From contig CAJZBQ010000003.1 in the NCBI GenBank assembly GCA_914767885.1, forward strand, positions 1-64,000: a stretch of 64,000 nt of DNA, in the 5' to 3' direction. Positions 26,134-37,823 of the stretch are shown in pieces (position 1 is the first letter of the stretch; each line of letters begins with the position of its first letter). This DNA is from Blepharisma stoltei. Its lineage: Eukaryota > Ciliophora > Heterotrichea > Heterotrichida > Blepharismidae. The position numbers were made by a program, and so were the translations under genes. The notes beneath the pieces were generated by a model. The model saw nothing but the letters and a program-made list of their open reading frames with translations. It searched no databases and was not told where the DNA came from.

Positions 26134-28056
26134 ATGAATCCAATTAAGAGAAATAGATCAAATATAGAAAATTGCCGCAATTTTTTTGAAAAGCTGAATC
26201 AGAAGGCAAAAGGGCTTTTAGAATTGTCAAAAGAGGTTGATAATTTATTATATGAATACTCGCAAACTCTAGAAATTCCTGAGGCAAGTTGCTTGCATAA
26301 GATTGAATTTCGTCTTAAAAAAGAATTCTCTGAAATAGCTGATATAAAAGAAGCTAATGAGCTCAGATTATTGGCTGAGTTGAGTCATGAAGTAAAAGTA
26401 TCTTATGCAGATTGCACCATTATATGGAATGAGCTTTATATAAAGGTTAATGATTTTATCCATCAGCTCGAATTTGATTCTGAATATCTTTATTTTATTG
26501 AAAGAGGTGAAAAGTGAACTGAACTTTGAATATAAAGAGGAGCGCTACTTATATCTCTCAATTGGATATGTCAATTATATGAGTAGATATGGGATGTCTC
26601 CCCTTGAATAATCAAACGGATTGATGAATATACGGAATGGAAATGGGCTTGACTGATTACTTTTTAAACAGAGGAGAATTGGGGCTAGAGTTGCGAAAAT
26701 CACTATTAGAAAGCCAAAAGAGATAGATATTATATGATCCGTTTGACCTTTTACGGTACCATAAAACTGGTCTACTGACCCCAACCAATCTTCTATTCTG
26801 ATTGGTTAACAGGTGAACGGTTGGGACTAGTAGACCAGTTTGCTGTCTCAAAAAAGGCCAAATTATCATATGATACAGAAGAATCCATAAAAACAACAAG
26901 GCTAATTGACACTCCAGAGTCTTTATCCAATAAAACTTGCGTTGTGCAGCTTCCAAACTCAGAGTTATTTTGCTTTGGAAACGGCCCTTCTTCAGGGTTT
27001 TGCTGCATAATTGATCTTGTGACTTGCAGAGTTAAGAAACATTTACCTTATGGTAGGCGTTCTGAGTGCCTTGGAGGAGTTTATTATAAAGGATTTGTTT
27101 ATATATTTGGAGGATGAGAAGCAAAATTTGATTTAATTGAAAGCAGATGATTAAAATCAGAAAGGCATTTAGAAGCATCTCCAGGGTGTTCTTGCGTAGT
27201 TTTTAAAGAGGCTATATTGATTTGTGGTCCTTTTCATAATAAAGTCTATAAATATGACTTAGCTATTGAAAGCTACTCCGCACTGAATTCGCCGAACTTG
27301 CGCTTAATAGCATCAAAACTGTTGTTCAGAGGGAATTCAAGGATTTATCTATTCCAAGAGCCAGGGACCGTGCTTGAGAGTGATTATGAAAATGAATACA
27401 CTTGAAGCACGATACGTACTGCTTATATTCAATATTATGAAAGAGCATCCTGAAAAAAGGTTGGAAACTCAGTGTTCATTAGTCTTCTTATTAATCAAAG
27501 TATGCTGTTGTTTAGGTTCGATTTACTTAGTAAACAAAAAAAATCTTGTTCGATCACAGAGGGAGGTTAATTTTTTATTTTATTTTTTTTCCAAAATTAA
27601 AAAAATTCTAATTTGTAAAAATTGAAACTAAAATTAATTTAATTGTAAAATTTATGTTTTAAAACGCAATTTGTTTAAAAATTAAAAAATTTAGTAAAGA
27701 TTTCATTATATTAACTATAATCCTTTGCATAAATTTCATTTTGCTTAATTGATTTTAAAATGTCAAAAAAATTTTAACATACCATAGACTCAGTTTTATA
27801 TGTAATGACATGTCAAAATTTTTTTGACATTTTAAAATCAATTTACCATAAATAAGCAAAATAAAATATTACCAATACATTATATCACTTATATATCAAA
27901 TTTTTTTTATAAAAAATTTTTATATTAAAAATGTTTTTGTTCACTCACTGAGGGGGTTTTAGGCAAAAAATAGGGATTTTTCCAATGTTTTTGTTCGCTC
28001 ACAGAGGGGGAGTTAGTAAAATTTTGAAAAGCTTGACAAATAATGATAATAGTTAA
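26134..28056 (+). CDS. kelch-type beta-propeller protein A, two IESs
   Basis: 366 aa after removing 26533-26868 and 27528-28013. An N-terminal helical/coiled-coil part starts MNPIKRNRSNIENC, then kelch-like strands with CVVQLPNSELFCFGN, GGVYYKGFVYIFGGW and CVVFKEAILICGPFHNKVYKYDL. It is closely similar throughout to the next gene (28596-29708), which fixes both IES junctions. TGA codes Trp at 26515, 27115, 27147 and 27402. Its function is unknown; kelch propellers usually serve as protein-binding platforms. Confidence 0.8.
26533..26868. mobile_element. IES with internal hairpin, 336 bp
   Basis: TA-bounded (26533-26534 and 26869-26870). An internal inverted repeat (AACTGGTCTACTGACCCCAACC... 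and its complement) spans about 26764-26841. The paralogue at 28596 lacks it at the equivalent codon (WTDLWVYDIE), which confirms the boundaries. Confidence 0.85.
27528..28013 (+). mobile_element. IES, TAACTCCCCC-class MITE containing a second element
   Basis: A MITE-type palindrome remnant (AACAAAAAAAATCTTGTTCGATCACAGAGGGAGG) lies at the left and GTTCACTCACTGAGG / GTTCGCTCACAGAGG at the right. A foreign 130-bp inverted-repeat unit interrupts the middle (see 27740-27872). Excision joins FDLLS to KILKSL at the end of kelch A. Confidence 0.85.
27740..27872. mobile_element. palindromic element nested in a MITE
   Basis: The arms are ATTTTGCTTAATTGATTTTA and, inverted, TAAAATCAATTTACC...AAGCAAAAT, each followed by AATGTCAAAAAAATTTT or its complement. 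It sits between MITE blocks (TAACTATAA... and ...TATATCACTTATATATC) that are contiguous in other copies. Confidence 0.75.
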
Positions 28057-28101
28057 ATCTTTATTGTATCAACTAGCAATAGACATATATAAAAGATTCC
28101 T

Positions 28102-28370
28102 TACTCCCCCTCTCCGTGAGTGAACAAAAAATCTTTTTCGCTCATTGAGGGGGTTAATTTTTTTTTTAAAAAACATTTATATCCACTTCGCAAAAAAATT
28201 GGAAAGCAAATATTAATTTAATTTGTAAAATTTATTTTTAAAATACAATTTGTTTAAAATTAGACAGAATTAGCTCGAGATTTCATTATACTAATTATCA
28301 CTTATATATCAAATTTTTTTTTGGGTTTTTGGGGATTTTTCTAATGGTTTTGCTCGTTCATGGGGGGAGT
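28102..28370 (+). mobile_element. intergenic TAACTCCCCC-class MITE (269 bp, internal deletion)
   Basis: TA-flanked, palindrome at the left (CTCCGTGAGTGAAC...CGCTCATTGAGG) and a single GCTCGTTCATGGGG at the right. It lies between the two kelch genes, so its excision is not tested by a reading frame. Confidence 0.85.
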
Positions 28371-28595
28371 TAGGAAGTTCAGATGCAAAGCAATTTTATG
28401 CATTAAGAATTGATTATTCAGATCTTTCTTATTAAAATCATTTGAACATAGAATGCCATTAAGCATATAGCGCAATAAATTATACATTGCCCTTATATTT
28501 TATCCGTTTATATTGATTATTCAGTATTTAAAAAAATAACATAAATTTGTTTGCAAGAGGCTCAAGTTATAATGCCGATAAATATTAATAGATTT

Positions 28596-29708
28596 ATGAA
28601 TCCAATAAAAAGAAAAAGGTCAAATATTGAGAATTGTAATAATTTTCTTGATAAACTAGAGCATAAAGGAGAAGAGATTTTAGCATTGTCAAAAGAAGTT
28701 AACGATTTATTATCTGAATATTCGTTCACTTTTGGAATCTCTAAAGCAAACTGTCTAGAAGATCTTGAAAATCAATTAGAAAAAGAATTTTCTGAAATAG
28801 CTCGCTTAAAAGAAATCAATGAGCTGAAACTATTGGCCGAATTAGATGAAAAATTGAGAGCAGCTTACATAAGCTATGTCAATAATTGTGATGAACTCTA
28901 TATAAAAATCAGCGACTTTATCCAGAAGCTAAAATTCGATTCTAAATACCTTTATTCTATAGGATGAGCTGAAAAATGAACTGATCTATGAGTCTATGAT
29001 ATAGAAAAAGATAAGAGAGAAAATAAAGTAATCAGCACTCCTGAGCCTTTATCCAATGGAACTTGCATTGTGCAGCTTCCAAACTCAGAGCTATTTTGCT
29101 ATGGGAACAGCTTTTTTTCAGGGATTTCTTGCATAATTGACCTTGAGACTTTTACAGTAAAGAAACTTTTACCTTATGGCAGCCCATCTTGATGCTGTGG
29201 AGCTGTCTATTATAAAAATTGTGTTTATTTCTTTGGGGGCTGGGATAAGCAAAATTACATGCTCTTTGCTGAAAAATTTGATTTAGCTGGCAATAGGTGG
29301 CTTAAATCGCCGAAACTTCCAGAAGCATCTTCTGGGTGCTCTTGCGTGCTTTTTCAAGAATGCATATATATTTGTGGATTTTTTCATAGTAAAGTATATA
29401 AATATGATCTAGAAATTGAAAGCTACTCGAATATAAATTTTCCAGTTTTGTGTTCAAAGATGTCAAAGCTACTTTTTAGTGGTAATTCTAGATTGTATCT
29501 GATACAAGAGCCTGGGATTTTGTTTGAAAGTGACTATGGGAGTGAGTATGCTTGAAGTAAGATAGGTGCTTTTAATTTAAAATGAAATTACAGTGCTTTC
29601 AGAAAAAAGGTTAATCAGTCAGTCTTCATTAGTTTCATTAGCTATAATTGTATGAGCTGCTTTAAGTTTGATTTGGTGAGGAAAAGTCTTGAAAAGTTGG
29701 CAAGGTAG
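28596..29708 (+). CDS. kelch-type beta-propeller protein B
   Basis: 370 aa, uninterrupted, TGA=Trp at several sites (e.g. 28965, 28980, 28989). It has the same helical N-terminus (MNPIKRKRSNIENC) and propeller blocks as kelch A: CIVQLPNSELFCYGN, GAVYYKNCVYFFGGW, CVLFQECIYICGFFHSKVYKYDL. Upstream in-frame ATGs exist at 28551 and 28572; 28596 is chosen because paralogue A starts there. This is a local tandem duplicate. Confidence 0.85.
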
Positions 29709-29739
29709 CTTGCTTGGGTAGCATTGATTTTTAGTTTGA

Positions 29740-29863
29740 TAAACTATACCTAAAATGGCATTTAAATACTTTTTGCGATGCTTTATATTTTTAACTAGTT
29801 TCTTCTGAGACGAATCATTTTTTAAATTATTCGTATTTTGCATATACTTTTTTGGGTATAGTT
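29740..29863. mobile_element. palindromic IES-like element (124 bp)
   Basis: TA-bounded, with ends TAAACTATACC and the complement TAAACTATACCC. Further inverted similarity follows (TAAATACTTTTTGC and GCATATACTTTTT). It lies just downstream of kelch B. Confidence 0.7.
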
Positions 29864-30055
29864 TACTCTATTACTGCTAGAGCACAACCAATTAAATATT
29901 GGCTAAACATAATAAGTAGATAGAAAATGAATCTTGTATAATTAAAATTCTAAAACATGTGATTTCAATGTAGGGTAAATGAAATTTATTTTTTCTTTAA
30001 AATATATTAGCATTTTCTATTTCTTACTAATCAATTGCTGTTTCTTCTAGTATCT

Positions 30056-30545
30056 AGGAATTATTAAAATGGCGTGATCTGACGTGGACTCCTGGTGGCC
30101 TGTGAGTTGATCCAGGCCCAGGAAAGGCGAGCCACATGGCGATAGTTCTCCGGGGTGGGGTTTTTGACTTGGGGCTGACCCCTTGTCTTTTTCCTTGCCT
30201 GCATGATGACCCTACTGACGCAAAATCCCGATACCACTCCATGGGAGCATTATTGAACCTGCGATACGGTTCTGACAGGCCATGGAGAAGGCAGAAGGCG
30301 TTTCCCCTGTACTCTGAGCACTGTCAGAGGTTGAAGGAGTTTTCTGCTGAGATTCGGAGACCCTGACCGGGTAGGGTGGCTTCCCGAAGACCTTCGACAT
30401 CACCATTTTTTTGGTGACGTCAGAAGGGAAAAAGATGGTGTGTGATAGCGCTTAGCGTCACTGCGAAGCTATCCGGTGGACGGCGAGGGGCTGAAATAAA
30501 CCCCTGCGACCCGCTATAACTTTATTCTAATCTAATCTAATCTAA
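30056..30545 (+). mobile_element. retroposon-like element, family B
   Basis: A GC-rich island in AT-rich spacer. It starts near AATTATTAAAATGGCGTGATC and ends in (TCTAA)n. A likely duplication of about 10 bp, TCTAGTATCT / TCTAGTACCT, flanks it (one mismatch). The tail motif matches family A copy 3, but the body differs. No protein domain is visible. The rest of 29709-30701 is AT-rich and shows no gene. Confidence 0.65.
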
Positions 30546-30701
30546 TCTAGTACCTCTATAAATCTCCTCATTGTTATTATTATAAATTAATTTAACTTTT
30601 TTGTCTAAAAGAGCGGTTTAATATCAGATAAAATCTTTTACTGTTCATATTGAATTGTACATTTTGCATTTTAACCAAAAATTAAATCTACAGCCATCGC
30701 T

Positions 30702-31268
30702 TTATGGTAAGGTATGTGAAATTTCATCTTCTAAATCCCTCCCAGAAAGAACTGCAACCTGGTCGCCTTGTTCAGACTCTCCTCTTTGAATATCTGACTG
30801 CTCATTTGCACTCGGAACTGGAATCTGCTCTGCAGGCACAAAAGGATTAACCTTACAAAGTGGACATTTAGGCGCATCTCTTCTATGGAATCAGTCATCA
30901 ATACACTTTGCATGAAAAATGTGCTTGCAAGTAAGTTTTCTTATATGAATACCGTCAATAAAACTATATGATTTTTACTCTTCAAAGCAAATGCAGCAAG
31001 TTCCTTGACCGACTTGCACCATTCCATTAGTAAAAGAAGTTCGGGGAAATCATCGCTCAAGCTCATCTTCAAAAATTGCGGAATTTTCTGGTAGCACTGC
31101 ATAGTTGGTAGCTCTCAAGTAGTTTAGGAAATGCTGATCGTAAATCTGCCTTTGTCTCTGAGCGGTTTTATACATTTTTCTGAATAAAACTAGGCAGCAG
31201 CCCATGCAAAATAAAGATACAAGCACAAGGGCTGTTATCGTCAAGGCCTGCCCCATATCATCTGTCAT
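30702..31268 (-). CDS. RING-H2 membrane ubiquitin ligase
   Basis: 183 aa after removing one 15-nt intron (30964-30978). An N-terminal membrane helix (ITALVLVSLFCMGCCLVLF) is followed by a short basic linker, then a RING-H2 finger CCICFE...CKHIFHAKCIDDWFHRRDAPKCPLC with the order C-x2-C, C-x-H-x2-H-x2-C, C-x2-C. TGA codes Trp in DDW. The C-terminal tail is acidic and polar. The layout is that of Goliath/ATL-type membrane E3 ligases, which ubiquitinate endosomal or secretory cargo. Confidence 0.88.
30964..30978 (-). other. 15-nt intron
   Basis: GTAAAAATCATATAG (minus strand). It removes an in-frame TAA inside the RING finger and joins ICFE to DFIDG. Confidence 0.88.
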
Positions 31269-32200
31269 TCTTTATTACTATTCACTGAATTTTTTTATTG
31301 ATATTATTTTTATATAGCACAGAATAAATTTACAATTGAGGAAAATTTATATTTTCTATTAAGAAAAATATAAAGAGCAATAAAAGAAATTGTAATATCA
31401 CTTAAAAGTATTTTATAGTTCTATCATATTTTTAGTTAGCGTTCAATGCTAATTATAATAGCTATATACAAAAATAATTAAATATTAGAAGAAAGAAAAT
31501 ATTTGGATGCATACGAACCAAACTATAAAGTCTTGCTGCTGCCAGAATCGCGAGGAGCATTTAATTTATATTATGTATTTAATTAATTATAGATATGCTA
31601 ATCTCCTGAAGTCTAAAACTGCTAGAGAATGAGAAATTAACTGAAAGATTCATAAATTTGGATTTATGAAGCCGAAATGCTAATATCATAAAATGACACA
31701 GAATAAAATCCGTTAAAAGGAAATGAAAATATTGTCAATATTCGAAGAAAGCAAGGTTAATTAAAGAAATAATGAAAAATGAGTTCAGAGACTCAGTGCT
31801 TTTCTACTTATTAAAGCCCTAAAAAATAGTAGATGCCATATAAAAAATCTTGGCATAAGCAATAATCACGAAGGGAAGTTTCTCCAAAATTCAGTATTTT
31901 CACAGATTTTGATCCTCATTGGGAATAAGGCAAATCAAAAATTGATTATAATTTTATATAATCTTAATCTTTCAGTTAAATAATAGCATTAAGCTATCAA
32001 AAAATAATTATGATGTAGTTTTAGTGACGAAATTCTAAGTTTCCTTAATTTTCAACAGCATCAGACTCTAACGAACTCAGGAGAAAAATTAAAAAGACAT
32101 ATAACTTATATCTAAGACTCTTCTATTAATGTCAAAATCATTACTTAAGCTTTAAATAATCTGACCTTATATATCTATTAAATTATTTTCTCTAAAGCAA
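31269..32200. other. long spacer, no gene recognised
   Basis: 932 bp of AT-rich sequence. No MITE end, tail repeat or convincing coding stretch. Because the downstream membrane gene looks N-terminally short, an unresolved IES with upstream exons here is possible. Confidence 0.5.
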
Positions 32201-33748
32201 ATGGTAATAGCTTATGCTCTCGACTCTTTTGACTCTGAAAAAGTGGCAATTGTAGGCGAGGTCACACGATACGCAGTTCTTGCTCTTTTTACAGTGATGT
32301 TCTTGGCCTCAGTAGGCACAGTCAACCGAGGAGGAAGTCTCTACAGCTTATGATACTCCATGACTTACGTTCAATTTATCCGCTACATTCCTATTATTGA
32401 TCTACACCAATCTGAAGTATTCAATTCATTTTTCAGCGAACTGTACAAAATTTATAATGTTTATACTTTATTCCCTGTCGCAACCGATGCAAATATATCT
32501 CAACAAAGATTTAAAAAGTTAGGATTCCAAGGGACGATTTTTATAAATAATGCTGAAGAAATGCTATGAGCGTGGGGTTTATGCCTAGCATTGATGCTAA
32601 TCATAATGATATTTACAGGCTGCATACAGTCAGAAGTGATGAGAAATATAATGGGGTACACAAAATACTCCCTGATAATAAGAGCGTCCCTTATTGTTAT
32701 TTTTGATATTGTGATTTGTGCGGTTTTACAAATTTATTATGCAGATTTTCAAGGAGCTGTCCCTTTTACAAGCACATTGATATCTCTGATGTTTCTTACG
32801 ATGAGTGCTTTGTTTGTGATTTTTGTGCCAGTTTCAATTAAGCTGAAGCTGAGATTAACTAAAGAAGTGCCTCCGGAAAAGTGTTTGGAGTCAATTATGA
32901 CCATTGTAGGTGAGTTTTATGGAAGAATGGAGATGACGCAGTATTTGTTTTATCCTATTATACTTCTAGTTCGGTCAGCTGCTGCAATTATCTTAGTATT
33001 GCTATATGAGTATCCGGCCATCCAAGTGGCAACAATTGGCTTCGGACAAGTTATCATTCTTGCTTATTTATTTGGATATCAGCCTTTCAAATATCACTTA
33101 GATAATTGATTTGTTTTTGCAACTGAATTACTAATTTTGCTCTTTATTGCTATCTCTTCATTTTATTTATTATCTGATACATATACTGGCTATACCCCCT
33201 ACTTAGACATTTTTTGCATTCTTATTCCTCTAATTGGAATTCTGACGTGCCTTATAAGATACTTATTTGCTTCAATAGTCAACGGCTCATGACATGAACT
33301 CCGCACAGTTTTACAGTCCAAAAATAATGTCTCTGAGCCAACTTTGGAATCTTCAATGGATTTCAAGGACAATTATTCAGGAAGCAGTGACACGAAAATG
33401 AAGCGGAAAGTTCTAAATAGAAAAGAAACTGAAATAAAATCGCAGCTGCCCAATGAGCCCTATAACAACTTGTATAGAGACACATCCGCAGATCAAGGAG
33501 ATACTAGTAAAAATGTGAAATATTTCAGAGAAACCAACGGAGAAAGCTGAAAAGTGGTCGAAATTAAAGACCCCAGAGAAACGCGCTCATACAGACATGA
33601 AGACGATGGGGTTCGTGTCAATTACTCATCTCCTAGCAGTAGACGAAATTCCTATTATGGTGAAGGCATTCCATTTTATCCACGAATAGCAGCAAAATAT
33701 CACAAATATAAAGTAGATCAGAGGAGTGTGACTCCATCAAGTCCTTAA
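32201..33748 (+). CDS. polytopic membrane protein, possibly N-terminally incomplete
   Basis: 515 aa, one exon, TGA=Trp throughout. About seven to eight hydrophobic helices lie between residues 20 and 365 (e.g. YAVLALFTVMFLASVG, LIIMIFTGCI, IVIFDIVICAVLQIYY, VATIGFGQVIILAYLFGY), followed by a hydrophilic Ser/Arg-rich tail of about 150 residues. The segment YVQFIRYIPIIDLH...LYKIYNVYTLF resembles the membrane-proximal end of large ciliate surface proteins whose ectodomains are much longer. That suggests a missing N-terminus, but it is a family impression only. No transporter motif is recognised. Confidence 0.75.
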
Positions 33749-33796
33749 ATATAACTTAATTTGTTATATTTAATTATATAATATAGCATTAATAAG

Positions 33797-34516
33797 CTAA
33801 TATTTAAATCTCTTCTTTTGTTGGGTCGATATATATGTTAGCACTTCTTTGATCGTGAAATTCTGACTTTTAGACTTAGGAATAATTTCTGAGTCAAAGC
33901 AACGAACATTAATCGGCTGTAAAATATCATAGTTTTCTTGCTTTAAGGTTTCTTTTCTATCAGTTGTTTGTGGATTTATATAGAAAGAAGCCTTGGACTC
34001 TCCTACATCTCTTGACCTGAACAGTTTTCCGTTTCGAATAATAGGGCTTTCCTGTCTTGGTCTTACCCCAGAAATAACCATGGTCTCAGAGTTAGTTGGC
34101 CCAGGGGATTTATTAAAAAATGTTTTTGTGAATGCTTTCTGGCTGGTTTTGTCTTTTTTGTCTAAATTTAGATAAGAAATGTGCATGTTGTGCATTGAAG
34201 AAGATCGATTGAGATCTTCACCGCTGTTAGGAGAATTCATAGAGCTAGAGGAAATTGGGGAAACGTGCTGACTGACCAAAGATCGCTTCATTTGTGTATT
34301 TTTGGAGGCTTTGATAAACGGATGCATAAAATGATTAATTATTGAATTTTGCTGATTATTTTTTGCATCTTCTCGGGCTCACATTTCTTTTAGTTTTTCT
34401 TTAAAATGAGGATCGAGGTATTGCTCTTTAAGTTTTACGTCTAAGAAAGAAGGCTTGAAAGCTAGATGTGGCTTAGGCTCAATTGGTTTTCTTTGTTTTG
34501 GTGTTATTTCTTTCAT
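33797..34516 (-). CDS. basic low-complexity protein
   Basis: 239 aa, convergent with the membrane gene. Starts MKEITPKQRKPIEPKPHLAF with one TGA=Trp (EMWARED). It is Ser/Lys-rich with proline-directed sites (MHPFIKASKN, NKSPGPTNSE). No domain is recognised. A similar composition is seen in other small genes near 60-63 kb. Confidence 0.7.
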
Positions 34517-34866
34517 GATTATTGCTTAAAATTAGTATCTGTTGCACAGCTTACTATAAACTAAGATTTTAACCTATAATAAGAAATTAACAGTTTTTAA
34601 GTCTCCTTGTCATTTTTTTGCGTATTTATCCTGAAAAGAACAATTGGAATTTATTGACTCAGGTTGGAAAATAAATAGAAATTAGGCTGAGAACTTTAAA
34701 CAGCTTTATAAGGTTTTTATTATTTCTAATTTCCATCTATGATGCATTTATATGCTTAATTTGTAGAACTAAGACTAAGATTGAGTAAAATTCCTTTATT
34801 AGGCCTTTAAAAATAATTTATTAGTTCTTATTATGATTCTATAAATACATATAATCTCAAAGGACT
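34517..34866. other. divergent promoter spacer, no gene seen
   Basis: 350 bp AT-rich spacer between the divergent low-complexity gene and the kinase gene; no element ends seen. Confidence 0.5.
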
Positions 34867-37017
34867 ATGCAAAATTCCCCTGAAAGATCAAACCCAAGTA
34901 CTTCGGCACAGACTAAAATTCAAGATCAGTCAGGCATTCCTGCTAGGCGAAAAAATCAGCAGTCAGCCCCTTCCAGCCATAATTCTCAACCACCCTCTAA
35001 GTATAGTCACTCAAATTCTATGAACCTTATGATTAGCATCACAAAAGCCAGTGTTACTGAGCTGGGTTTCCAAAAATACAAGATAAGTGACAGAGAAAAA
35101 AGTTTTAACATAATGTTCGCGATCACAAATCAAGGACAAAGCACAGGAGAGAAATGACGAACTTTTCCGCTTTTAATTGAAATTTATGAGAATATTTTTA
35201 CAATCAAGGTAATTTTTACGATAAATAATGAGAGCTTCAGGTTCACTGATGACAATTTGTTGCTAATTTCAATTGAATTCATCACACGTTCGAATTATGG
35301 GATGCAAATCGGATGTTTCAATATTAGTCTGGAAAAAAGAATTTTGGTGTTTGAAAGCAAAGGGTTTTATAGCACCTTGAATCCTGAATGCTTAGGAAAT
35401 CTAATTAAAGATCAGTTAATGAAATCAATTGCTTCATATAAAACTTATGCATTTGGAATAGTGTCAATTATTGAATTTTTCCAAAAAGGAGCCTCAATAG
35501 ACACTAGAAGAATTTTACATGAGAGCGAAAAAAGAAGCCAAATCCCTCGAAAACACCCAGTTCAGCCAAAACCAGAGCCAGCAAAAGAAAGAGAAAGGGA
35601 GCAAGCCAAAAGGGACGATGATTCAGATCAATCAGAAACCAGTGATGACGCAGAAGATAACGACGAAGATATTTCCTCAAGCTATAATGAAGAAGAATAT
35701 ATTGAATATTGTGAAAGAGAAAGAGAATTAATAGAGTTTATCAGAGATAATGAAGTCCTAAAAACTATAATTGACTTTGCAAACCTCTTTCTAGACGATA
35801 AAATTTACAAATATGAAGGATCCATTGGCTGCACCCTCAAAAAATATTTAGAATTAATAGACTTTGATCGAAATTTACTTGACGAAATCAAGCTTAAGCT
35901 AAGGCAGTGATATGAAAATGACTTGGAGTTTATGGCTTTTCCAAGCAACTATTTAACTGTCCAAGAACAAGGCTCGGGAAATCGGAAAATCCTGCTTATT
36001 CCAATCGGTCTTTCAAAAATCGCTCAAATACGCACTGAGAAGTCTCCAGATCCAAGAGAGTATGATTTAAAGCTGCTGAAAGAGATGAATTCATTATTAT
36101 GCCAAGTGATTAGTGATAAAAGCAATATGAAATACCAGATAAACAGTCAAGATTGAATTGGCCCAGAGAATTTCACCAATAAGTCTTTGATGGCAGAGGA
36201 ATCAATTATTGGTCATGGAGGCTTTGGAGATGTCTATGAAAATGAATTATATGGCCAAAAAGTTGCAATAAAGTTCCCAAGAGAAGTAAAAGAGACAGAA
36301 ACTAAGGCAAAACGAAGGATCGCAAAAGAGCTGCAAATGATGAAGTGCCTTCCTCATGAAAATATCGTCAAAGTCTATGGAGTGGTCGAATACGACAAAA
36401 AAATCGGCCTTGTCCTGGAATTTTGCCCCAAGGGAGGGCTGAACTCATACATTAAAAGATCCTCAAACATTACGATGGACGAGCGACTCAATTTGATGTA
36501 CGGAGCTAGCCTTGGATTGGAGTTCATGCATTCCAAAGAAATTTGCCATTTTGATATAAAGCCTCATAACATGTTTTTAAGTGAAGAAAATACTGTAAAA
36601 CTAGCTGATTTTGGAATGAGTGAACACCTTGAGAAGGGAAAAGTTTTTAAGCCTGGCTTTACGCTGCTATATTGCTCGCCTGAACAAATTAAAGGAGATA
36701 ACCCACAAATGCCTGCTGATGTGTGGTCTCTAGGTATGAGCATGTATTATGTTAGCCATGGAAGGGCGCCGTTTGATTATTTAGAGACTATGAAAGGACA
36801 TAAGCCTGAGAAAAAAGAGTTTTATCAGGAAATAAAGAAGAAAATGAGAAAGCCAAAGGTGCTAGAAGAGATTGAGAGGAAGTTCCCAAGGTTTGTGGCG
36901 CTTATGAGAGAAATGTGGAGTGAAGCTCCGGAAAGGAGGCCGCCTATGAGAGATGTGAGGAAAGGGTTGAAAAATGCTTTAGATTTACTTAATAAAAAAA
37001 GGATGCAAAAGCTATAG
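34867..37017 (+). CDS. Ser/Thr-type protein kinase with long N-terminal region
   Basis: 716 aa, one exon, TGA=Trp at 35155, 35908 and 36154. The N-terminal 440 residues contain a polar Ser-rich start, an unknown globular segment and an acidic stretch (DDDSDQSETSDDAEDNDED). The C-terminal kinase domain has the G-loop IIGHGGFGDVYENEL, VAIKF, a catalytic loop HFDIKPHNMF (HFD replaces HRD, but the Asp, Lys and Asn are kept), DFGMS, CSPEQIKG in place of APE, and DVWSLGMSMY. It looks catalytically competent and TKL/NEK-like in the loop. Substrates are unknown. Confidence 0.9.
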
Positions 37018-37823
37018 CAATATAATTCTGATATTTATAAAAAATTACTTCTTAATCAATATTAGATATTGAGGATGATGTTTATTGAATCAGAATTTTA
37101 TTTTCTAATCCTTTGGGCTAAAAAAATTAATTATTTGGTTTGCAGAATATTTTTTCTAGAGAAAATGGCTTTGATGAAATGCCTCTGGGGAAATCTACTA
37201 TGAAACAAATAATTTCCTATATATATAAATATTTCAAATTTCCTGAGAAAATTATGAGTCGCTTTTCTACTATATAAAATCTTTGGCATTTTCTGCAACT
37301 AATTGGGATATAATTCATAATTTTTTACCATTTATTTTTCGATTTTCTTTAAATCGCTTTTTGAAATTAAGGGAAATTTCAAGGAGAAAATTGAAAAGAG
37401 CAGAATCGCGTAAAATATTTTATTTCATATATTATATCAATTAAGAATTCAAAATTCAAGAATATGAGTTAATAAAAATTATAGAAATTGCCTTTGAGTA
37501 GCGCGCTAAGCGCCCGAGACTTCCCGATGAAGTCTGGGCGGTGGTTTGACCAGCTGATGTTGGTCAAACCAGCATCCAATTTGACAAATCTTCTATATGA
37601 GAAGAATTTATCATTTTGGATGTTGGTTTGACCAACATCAGCTGGTCAAACCACCGCCCAGACTTCGTCGGGAAGTCTCGGGCGCTTAGCGCGCTACTCA
37701 AAGGCAATTTCTATATTGTTTATTAAAGCAATTGATATAAATTCTTAAAAGATATGCGCTTATTTATTTTATTAATTAAGAAAGAGTTAAAAACTACAAA
37801 ATAAATATTTACTTTTTTGTACA
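37018..37823. other. spacer with a GC-rich palindrome
   Basis: No gene recognised. AT-rich apart from the palindromic element at 37482-37711. Confidence 0.6.
37482..37711. mobile_element. GC-rich palindromic TATAG-class element
   Basis: TA-bounded. The ends read TATAGAAATTGCCTTTGAG on both strands, followed by about 100 bp of near-perfect inverted repeat (GCGCGCTAAGCGCCCGAGAC...) around a short AT-rich centre. It would fold into one long stem. It lies between genes, so excision cannot be tested by frame. Confidence 0.8.

Noticed and set aside
30136-30406. ORFs in 30.1-30.4 kb as genes
   Set aside because: They fall in a retroposon-like element with a (TCTAA)n tail; no domain.
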